NCBI GenBank assembly: GCA_003694875.1
Contig: RFJN01000117.1
Coordinates: forward strand, 1 to 7,743
Source of the DNA: Planctomycetota bacterium
GTDB taxonomy: Bacteria; Planctomycetota; J058; J103
Reading direction: 5' to 3'
DNA: 7,743 nucleotides
The notes below the pieces were generated by a model. It did no database searches. It saw nothing but the letters and a program-made list of their open reading frames with translations, and had not been told where the DNA came from. A program made the translations under genes and the position numbers. Shown here in pieces: positions 1 to 4,510 of the stretch; position 1 is the stretch's first letter, and every line of letters starts with the position of its first letter.

Positions 1-1
1 C

Positions 2-241
2 CCGAGCAGGTTCGGCGCCGCGGTGCTCAGCTACTGCATCGCTATTGTCGTCCCGGCGCCCGGGATCTGGATCGTGAGCACCGGTCCACGACCTCTAGCA
101 GCCAGCCCCGGAGCCGCCACAGTCGCCGCCTTCGCAAGCGGCCTTGCGCTCGCCATGACGGTCTACTACCTGTTCCAGTCCCTGGGACCGAAGCCGGAAG
201 CAACGCCCAGGGCAGCGGAGTCAGGAACGTCCGCCGGGTAA
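2..241 (+). CDS. Possible C-terminal end of a small membrane protein (partial, unrecognised)
   Basis: The frame is open from the left edge to a TAA at 239-241, giving 79 visible residues. I do not recognise the family. Two hydrophobic stretches could be membrane segments, at about visible residues 4-26 and 38-60. They are followed by a short polar tail rich in Pro, Glu, Ala and Ser that could lie in the cytoplasm. About three quarters of codons end in G or C, which is compatible with coding but lower than in the genes to the right. A GTG at 23 could be an internal start, but it has no convincing Shine-Dalgarno at normal spacing, so I read this as the end of a gene that begins outside the window. 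It converges on the PAP2 gene. It could also be a chance open frame in GC-rich DNA. Confidence 0.35.
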   Translation, partial: PSRFGAAVLSYCIAIVVPAPGIWIVSTGPRPLAASPGAATVAAFASGLALAMTVYYLFQSLGPKPEATPRAAESGTSAG

Positions 242-291
242 CGGCGGGCGCGTGCGTCAAGTGCCCGCTGCCTCCCGCCCGGCCGCACAGG

Positions 292-309
292 CGCTCCGTA
301 CGGGGAGCG
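292..309. terminator. Hairpin in the convergent gap, weak terminator candidate
   Basis: CGCTCC (292-297) pairs perfectly with GGAGCG (304-309) around a 6-base loop. It sits between the stop of the left plus-strand frame and the stop of the convergent PAP2 gene, where a terminator is expected. No T-tract follows on either strand, so it is not a classical intrinsic terminator. In a Rho-rich, GC-rich genome such a stem could instead mark a transcript end. The rest of the 242-420 gap shows nothing else I can support. Confidence 0.25.
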
Positions 310-420
310 GGCCGTGTCCCGCGGCGGCTCACGGTGGGTCGACAACCGCCGGGCGGACTCGACGGCAGCCTCGCGACGCCCACCACCACCGCGGCGGCCG
401 CCACGCGCAGCGGCCCGGCG

Positions 421-1245
421 CTACGACGGAAGCGGCCAGGGGAAGGGCTGCCAGCCTGCGCGGTAGGCGAGGTAGAACCCGAGCAGTACCGTGAGGTACA
501 GCGCCGGGATCACGAGCAGCCACCGGCGCGGATAGAGCTGGCCCGGCCGCGGACCGTCCGGCACCGCGGGGCGGAACCACAGCCGGTAGCCGATCCACGC
601 GAGTGCGGCCCCGCCGAGCACGTCGAGCACGTAGTGCTGGCGCACGAACACCGTGGAGAGCGCGATCAGCGCCGCCCCGAGCAGGAACCAGCCCCCCACC
701 TTGCGATCGAGCCGCCAGGCGATCAGCGCGGTGAGCACCGCGTTGCCCAGGTGCAGCGACGGAAAGCAGTTGTAGGGCGGGTCGACGAAGTAGGTGAACG
801 CCACCCCCCAGGTGAACACGTCCGTGATGGCGAAGTCGGTCGGCCTGTGCATGCGCACCGGGTACACGAGGAAGATCGCATACGCCACGAGCTGCACGAA
901 GACGAACGCCGCGACCGCGCGCCCGAGCAGCCGCACGTCCCGGATCATGAGCACCGGGATCAGCAGGAAGAACAGGTAGCCGAAGTAGAACACCTGCCAC
1001 GGCGGCGAGAACGGAAACCAGGTGTCGAGCACCGTGTGCAGGCTGTGCGCCGGCCGCCCCACCGACCAGCGGTTGATCACGAAGTAGAACAGGATCGTGC
1101 ACAGGGCGAGGCCGATCAGCTTCGCGCGCCGGACCGGATCGTCGTCGACCCCCGCGACACGCCCGACGGCCTCTGCGCCGCCGAGAACCGCCGTCGCCCC
1201 CTCGCCCCCGTCAGCCACGGTCCGGCCCCGCGCCCGCCGCCGCAT
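421..1245 (-). CDS. PAP2-superfamily integral membrane phosphatase/transferase, PSLH (Aur1-like) type
   Basis: This 274-residue polytopic membrane protein probably acts on a phosphorylated lipid or lipid carrier at the cytoplasmic membrane. About six hydrophobic segments are visible, near residues 42-57, 84-101, 107-127, 183-200, 206-222 and 242-262. The three PAP2 signature regions are recognisable: Arg134-Pro135 after the third segment, FPSLH at 161-165, and RQHYVLD at 202-208 with the catalytic-type Arg202, His204 and Asp208. PSLH in place of PSGH is typical of the Aur1/inositol-phosphotransferase-like branch (PAP2_3) and not of classical phosphatidic-acid phosphatases. I chose the ATG at 1245. 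A GTG at 1218 would remove nine residues, and neither start has a strong Shine-Dalgarno. The start lies inside the end of the carbonic anhydrase-like gene (its TGA is at 1211-1213), so translation is probably coupled. The substrate, and whether it acts as phosphatase or transferase, cannot be read from the sequence. Confidence 0.85.
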   Translation of the reverse strand: MRRRARGRTVADGGEGATAVLGGAEAVGRVAGVDDDPVRRAKLIGLALCTILFYFVINRWSVGRPAHSLHTVLDTWFPFSPPWQVFYFGYLFFLLIPVLMIRDVRLLGRAVAAFVFVQLVAYAIFLVYPVRMHRPTDFAITDVFTWGVAFTYFVDPPYNCFPSLHLGNAVLTALIAWRLDRKVGGWFLLGAALIALSTVFVRQHYVLDVLGGAALAWIGYRLWFRPAVPDGPRPGQLYPRRWLLVIPALYLTVLLGFYLAYRAGWQPFPWPLPS

Positions 1246-1753
1246 ACGAGGCCCGATGGCGGGCGGCGAGATCGCGATAGTGCGCCGCCGAACGGGCGAG
1301 CTGCTCGCGCTCCTCGTCGCGCAGCGCCCGCCGCACCCGCGCCGGCGCACCGAGCACGAGGCTGCCGGCGGGCACGCGCGTACCGGGCGTCAGCAGGCTG
1401 CCCGCCCCCACGATCACCTCGTCCTCGATCACGACGTCGTCCATGACGATCGCGCCCATGCCGACGAGCACCCGATCGCCGATCGTGCAGCCGTGCAGGA
1501 TCGCCCGGTGCCCGATCGTGCAGTCGCGCCCGACGCGCGTCGTGTTGCGGCCACCGGTGCAGTGCACCACGCAGCCGTCCTGCAGGTTGCTGCCCTCGCC
1601 GAGCACGAGCCGGCCGACGTCGCCGCGCAGCACCGCGTGGCACCACACGCTCACCCCGGCGGCGAGCTCGACGTCGCCGATCACCTCCGCACTGGGGTGC
1701 ACCCACGCGTCCGCGGCGATCCGGGGCGCACGACCGTCGAACGGGCGTATCAC
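1211..1753 (-). CDS. Gamma-class carbonic anhydrase-like left-handed beta-helix protein
   Basis: This 180-residue cytoplasmic protein matches the YrdA/PaaY/CamH-like gamma carbonic anhydrase family, trimeric hexapeptide-repeat proteins that bind a metal between subunits. Hexapeptide repeats run from about residue 20 to 135, followed by a C-terminal alpha helix rich in Arg and Ala. Family landmarks are present: Trp37, Arg43-Gly-Asp45, Gln58-Asp59, and the three metal-ligand histidines His64, His82 (IGH) and His87 (LHGC). The loop after His64 reads CTGG, where many relatives have a second His (VTH). The extra acidic proton-shuttle loop of the archaeal Cam type is missing. Carbonic anhydrase activity is therefore plausible but not assured, because some relatives have thioesterase or unknown activity. 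The start is GTG at 1753, supported by a strong purine-rich Shine-Dalgarno at 1761-1771 with about 7 bases of spacing. It begins 34 bases after the rho stop and overlaps the PAP2 start, so it is probably co-transcribed with both. Confidence 0.92.
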   Translation of the reverse strand: MIRPFDGRAPRIAADAWVHPSAEVIGDVELAAGVSVWCHAVLRGDVGRLVLGEGSNLQDGCVVHCTGGRNTTRVGRDCTIGHRAILHGCTIGDRVLVGMGAIVMDDVVIEDEVIVGAGSLLTPGTRVPAGSLVLGAPARVRRALRDEEREQLARSAAHYRDLAARHRASYAAAGAGPDRG

Positions 1754-1760
1754 GTACGGC

Positions 1761-1771
1761 CCTCCCCCTCC
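1761..1771 (-). promoter_or_regulatory. Shine-Dalgarno fixing the GTG start of the gamma-CA gene
   Basis: The minus strand reads GGAGGGGGAGG, ending 7 bases before the GTG at 1753. It lies in the short gap after the rho stop, so this gene has its own ribosome entry even if it is transcribed from the rho promoter. Confidence 0.75.
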
Positions 1772-1787
1772 GCTACCCCCGCGCGCC

Positions 1788-4121
1788 TCAGCTCGCCGGC
1801 GAGAGCGTCATGAGGAACTCGGCGTTGGTCCGGAACTTCTTGAGCTTGCTCTTGAGAAGCTCCATCGCCTCGACCTGGTTCATCTCGCTCAGCACCTTGC
1901 GCAACAACCACACCCGCTTCATCTCCTCGGGGTGCAACAGCAGCTCCTCCTTGCGGGTGCCCGAGCGCGTGATGTCGATCGCCGGCCAGATGCGCCGGTC
2001 GGCGAGCCGCCGGTCGAGGTGCAGCTCCATGTTGCCCGTGCCCTTGAACTCCTCGAAGATCACCTCGTCCATGCGCGAACCGGTGTCGATCAGCGCGGTG
2101 GCGATGATCGTGAGCGATCCGCCCTCCTCGATCGCACGCGCCGCACCGAAGAAGCGCTTGGGGTGCTGCAGCGCCGCGGCGTCCACACCGCCGCTCAGGA
2201 TCCGGCCCGAGTGCGGCACCTCGTTGTTGTAGGCGCGGCCGAGCCGCGTGATCGAGTCGAGCAGGATCACCACGTCCTTGCCGCGCTCGACGAGCCGCTT
2301 CGCCTTCTCGATCACCATCTCGGCCACCTGCACGTGCCGCGCCGCCGGCTCGTCGAAGGTCGAGGAGACCACCTCGCCCTTCACCGTGCGCTCCATGTCG
2401 GTGACCTCCTCGGGCCGCTCGTCGATCAGCAGCACGATCAGCACCACGTCGGGGTGGTTGGTGCTGATCGCGTTGGCGATCTTCTGCAGGATCACCGTCT
2501 TGCCGGTCCGCGGCGGCGCCACGATCAGCCCCCGCTGCCCCATGCCGATCGGGGTCACGAGATCGATCACGCGCCCGGTCAGATCGTCCGGACGCACCTC
2601 CATGACGAGTCGCCGCGAGGGGTACAGCGGGGTGAGCTCCTCGAACACCACCCGGTCGCGGCCCTTCTCGGGCGGCTCGCCCATGACCGCCTCGACCTTG
2701 AGCAGCGCGAAGTAGCTCTCGGCGTCCTTGGGCGGCCGGATCTGGCCCTGCACGAAGGTGCCGGTGCGCAGTCCGAACCGCCGGATCTGCGAGGGCGAGA
2801 CGTAGATGTCGTTGGGCGAGGCGAGATAGCTGTACTCCGGCGAGCGCAGGAAGCCGTAGCCATCGGGCAGCACCTCGAGCACACCCTCGCCGTACAGGCT
2901 GCCGCGCTTGCGCACCCGCTCGCGCAGGATGCGGCTGATCAGCTGCTGGCGCGGCATGCCCGAGGTCTCGTTGAGCCCCTCCTTGTGCGCGAGTTCGAGC
3001 AGCTGCTTCATGGGCATGTGGTGCAGTTCCGCGATCCGGATCGGCGGCAGCGGCGGGCCCTGCTCGCCGTTGCCGTCGCCGTCGCGCTGCGCGCGATCGC
3101 GGTCCCGGTCGCGGCGGCCGCGCCGCCCGCGACGCCGCCGCTCGCCCTCGCGGCGGCCCGCAGCGCTGTCGGCCCGGGCCGTCTCCGCGCCGGCCTCGTC
3201 GCGCGGCGGCGCCTTGCCCTCGGCCGGCGCCTCGCCCCCCGTCTCGGTCTTCGCCCCCTCTCCGGCCGTCTCCGCCGGCGCGCTCGCGCCCGGCGTCTCG
3301 GCCTCGGCCGCCGGTGCCGTCGGCGTCTCGTTCCCAGCGGTCTCCGCCCCGGCGGACGGCGGCGGCTCGGTATCCCGCGACGTCTCGGAGGGGGCCGCGG
3401 CAGACGCCTGCGCGCCTTCGGTCCCCGCCGCCGCGGTCTCGGCCGCCGCCGGCTCGCTCGGCGTGGCCGTCCCGTCGGACGCGGCCGCGCTCGTCTCGGC
3501 AGCCTTCGCCTCGGCCACCTTCGCCTCGGCGGCGTCGTCCGAGGCCGCCGTGCGACGCCGCGAGCGGCTGCGACCGTTCGCAGAGCGCTTGCGACCGCTG
3601 CTGCTCTTCGCCTTCGTCTCGCCGCCCGTCTGCGCTCCGGCGCTCTCGGCCTCGGTGTCGCCGCCGCTCGCCGCCGCGCGCGCGCCACGCCGTCCGCCCG
3701 CACGCTTGCGCGTCGCAGCGGTCGCCTCGCCCTTGCCCCGGGACTTCGTCTCACTCGCCTCGCTCGCGGCCTTCTCGTCCTCGGAGCCGGTGGCCGCCCG
3801 CCCCACCTTGACGAACCCCGGCTCGTCCGCCTCGGCGCCTCCCTCGGCACTCGCCGCCTTGCGCCCGCGCGCGGTCCGCGATCCCGAGCGCGCGCTGCGG
3901 CTGCTGCGGTTGCGGCGCGTACCGCGGGCCGGACGCGTCGCGGCCTCCGCGCTCCCGGCCTCCGCCGCCCCCGCGCCGTCCTGCGGCGCCGGCGCCTTCT
4001 CGGCCGCCTCGCTGGCCGGCTCCTGTCCGCTCTCGGTGCCCGGTTGCTTCGTCGCGCTGTGGGTCATGGTCTCGTCGGTCTCCGCTCCACCCGCGGGCAG
4101 AGGCGTCTTGCTCTGTGTCAA
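1788..4121 (-). CDS. rho: Transcription termination factor Rho with a long disordered N-terminal extension
   Basis: This is Rho, the hexameric RNA-dependent ATPase/translocase that ends transcription. The C-terminal 415 or so residues cover the whole canonical protein (E. coli Rho is about 419). Numbered from the TTG at 4121 (777 residues): Rho_N helical region from about 363, cold-shock-like RNA-binding domain with DGYGFLRS near 420-427, Walker A APPRTGKT at 535-542, Walker B DVVILLDS at 616-623, Q-loop GRILSGGVDAAAL at 639-651, and the R-loop/C-terminal block RMDEVIFEEFKGTGNMELHL from 683. No core motif is missing. Residues 1-356 precede Rho_N and are low-complexity Ala/Glu/Gly/Ser/Arg. I prefer the TTG because GGAG lies 8 bases upstream. 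The ATG at 4067 (residue 19) is the alternative, but its nearest GGAG is 12 bases away. The P-loop has Arg-Thr where E. coli has Lys-Ala. The gene heads a likely operon with gamma-CA and PAP2 and has its own promoter candidate and leader. Confidence 0.97.
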   Translation of the reverse strand: MTQSKTPLPAGGAETDETMTHSATKQPGTESGQEPASEAAEKAPAPQDGAGAAEAGSAEAATRPARGTRRNRSSRSARSGSRTARGRKAASAEGGAEADEPGFVKVGRAATGSEDEKAASEASETKSRGKGEATAATRKRAGGRRGARAAASGGDTEAESAGAQTGGETKAKSSSGRKRSANGRSRSRRRTAASDDAAEAKVAEAKAAETSAAASDGTATPSEPAAAETAAAGTEGAQASAAAPSETSRDTEPPPSAGAETAGNETPTAPAAEAETPGASAPAETAGEGAKTETGGEAPAEGKAPPRDEAGAETARADSAAGRREGERRRRGRRGRRDRDRDRAQRDGDGNGEQGPPLPPIRIAELHHMPMKQLLELAHKEGLNETSGMPRQQLISRILRERVRKRGSLYGEGVLEVLPDGYGFLRSPEYSYLASPNDIYVSPSQIRRFGLRTGTFVQGQIRPPKDAESYFALLKVEAVMGEPPEKGRDRVVFEELTPLYPSRRLVMEVRPDDLTGRVIDLVTPIGMGQRGLIVAPPRTGKTVILQKIANAISTNHPDVVLIVLLIDERPEEVTDMERTVKGEVVSSTFDEPAARHVQVAEMVIEKAKRLVERGKDVVILLDSITRLGRAYNNEVPHSGRILSGGVDAAALQHPKRFFGAARAIEEGGSLTIIATALIDTGSRMDEVIFEEFKGTGNMELHLDRRLADRRIWPAIDITRSGTRKEELLLHPEEMKRVWLLRKVLSEMNQVEAMELLKSKLKKFRTNAEFLMTLSPAS
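3054..4121 (-). other. Segment of rho encoding the low-complexity, patchily charged extension
   Basis: This segment encodes residues 1-356 of Rho. It contains one Phe (residue 103), one Leu after the initiator, and no Trp, Tyr, Cys or Ile, so it cannot form an ordinary hydrophobic core. Arg/Lys-rich patches lie at about residues 63-88, 128-149, 170-191 and 323-346, the last rich in RR, RG and RD. Between the last two is an Ala/Glu/Thr/Pro-rich, net acidic stretch (about 192-319). N-terminal or internal low-complexity insertions are known in Rho from actinobacteria, Bacteroidetes and other groups. Here the extension lies wholly before the Rho_N domain. Confidence 0.9.
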
Positions 4122-4150
4122 AGGGGAATCTCCGCCAGAAAACCGTTCAT
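4118..4150 (-). CDS. Candidate 10-residue leader peptide overlapping the rho start
   Basis: ATG at 4150 opens a 10-codon frame, MNGFLAEIPL, ending in TGA at 4118-4120. That TGA overlaps the preferred rho TTG start by two bases (TTGA), the layout of translational coupling. The GGAG used for the rho start lies inside this short frame, so ribosomes on the leader would cover or expose it. A GGGAG precedes the ATG at very short spacing (3 bases). There is no evidence of expression, and chance is possible in a frame this short. Confidence 0.35.
   Translation of the reverse strand: MNGFLAEIPL
4130..4136 (-). promoter_or_regulatory. Shine-Dalgarno supporting the TTG start of rho
   Basis: The minus strand reads GGCGGAG, with GGAG at 4130-4133 and 8 bases to the TTG at 4121. 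This is the best-spaced ribosome site near the beginning of rho and the reason for placing the start 18 codons before the first in-frame ATG downstream. Confidence 0.5.
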
Positions 4151-4269
4151 GCGCTCCCGGACGCACGCCGCGCCGCCACCCCGGCGCCCCGCAGCAAGCG
4201 CGACCCCGGATCGCGCAGCGCGGCGGGCTGCGCACACCGAGGTTGCGGACCTCTTGCGACCGTCACCAT
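4147..4269 (-). CDS. Candidate 40-residue upstream ORF in the rho leader
   Basis: ATG at 4269 opens a 40-codon frame that ends in TGA at 4147-4149, overlapping the ATG of the next leader ORF as ATGA. The product is Arg/Ala/Gly/Pro-rich, has no recognisable domain, and its codons are only moderately G/C-ending. GGGA lies about 6 bases before the start. The frame extends upstream into recD2 without a stop, so the ATG is only one possible start. I list it because of its place in the chain of overlaps; it may be non-coding leader. Confidence 0.25.
   Translation of the reverse strand: MVTVARGPQPRCAQPAALRDPGSRLLRGAGVAARRASGSA
4219..4231. repeat. 13-base direct repeat, copy 1 (copy 2 at 4362-4374)
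   Basis: CGCGGCGGGCTGC occurs at 4219-4231 and again at 4362-4374, both inside the recD2-rho gap and both followed within two bases by ACA or CACA (plus strand). In DNA this GC-rich a chance match is possible. Shared position in the leader is the only hint of a function. Confidence 0.3.
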
Positions 4270-4300
4270 GCTCGATCCCGGCCCCGGAACGCACGGAGTG

Positions 4301-4315
4301 GGCTGTCTCACAGCC
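4301..4315 (-). promoter_or_regulatory. Perfect 6-bp hairpin in the rho leader
   Basis: On the minus strand GGCTGT (4310-4315) pairs with ACAGCC (4301-4306) around a GAG loop. No T-run follows, so it is not an intrinsic terminator. It lies about 85 bases after the expected transcription start and just before the 40-codon leader ORF. Confidence 0.35.
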
Positions 4316-4361
4316 GTCGGAAGACTCGAGCGGGAAGGCAGCGCTGTTGTGCCGCTAGCGA

Positions 4362-4374
4362 CGCGGCGGGCTGC
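4362..4374. repeat. 13-base direct repeat, copy 2
   Basis: Second copy of CGCGGCGGGCTGC. It lies about 25-35 bases downstream of the expected rho transcription start, so it would be near the 5' end of the leader RNA. Confidence 0.3.
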
Positions 4375-4404
4375 ACAGGCGATCTCACGCTCGGGAACGC
4401 CCGC

Positions 4405-4433
4405 ATCGTAGCAAACGCTCCGCCGCCCGGCAA
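4405..4433 (-). promoter_or_regulatory. Sigma70-type promoter candidate for rho
   Basis: The minus strand has TTGCCG (4428-4433), a 17-base spacer, and TACGAT (4405-4410). Each box matches 4 of 6 consensus positions, and the spacer has the optimal length and includes a short T-run. Its place in the only large intergenic gap, pointing at rho, supports it. The expected start is near 4398. Confidence 0.55.
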
Positions 4434-4510
4434 CACCCGAGAGCACGCTCGCGGCCGAACCGCCACCACGCCGCCTCTCGACCCACCAGCGACGACGCCA
4501 CCGCCCCGGC

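Larger units (their letters stand above)
4122..4510 (-). other. rho leader and promoter region between recD2 and rho
   Basis: This is the only gap above 300 bases in the window. It holds the promoter candidate at 4405-4433, a hairpin at 4301-4315, a 13-base direct repeat and two short ORFs ending at the rho start. From the promoter's expected start (near 4398) to the rho TTG the leader would be about 275 bases. Long leaders used for Rho-dependent autoregulation are known upstream of rho in E. coli; that the same happens here is inference. I see no tRNA or clear intrinsic terminator after recD2. Confidence 0.6.

Noticed and set aside
334..1446. A 370-codon plus-strand open frame opposite the PAP2 gene
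   Set aside because: The product is Arg/His/Glu-rich with no membrane or catalytic motif, while the minus strand encodes a clear PAP2 protein.
4116..4121. TTGACA on the minus strand, a perfect -35 box just before rho
   Set aside because: The sequence 16-18 bases downstream is GC-rich (around CTCTGC) with nothing like TATAAT. The hexamer overlaps the likely TTG start codon of rho.
3054..4121. The low-complexity rho 5' region as a frameshifted or separate gene
   Set aside because: The frame is continuous into Rho_N with no stop, and low-complexity extensions are known in Rho of several phyla, so a natural extension is the simpler reading.
1443..4358. A 971-codon plus-strand open frame opposite rho
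   Set aside because: It is the antisense shadow of a strongly conserved rho and of its low-complexity extension. Its product is Arg/Ala/Leu/His-rich with no domain; such long shadows are normal when codons end almost always in G or C.
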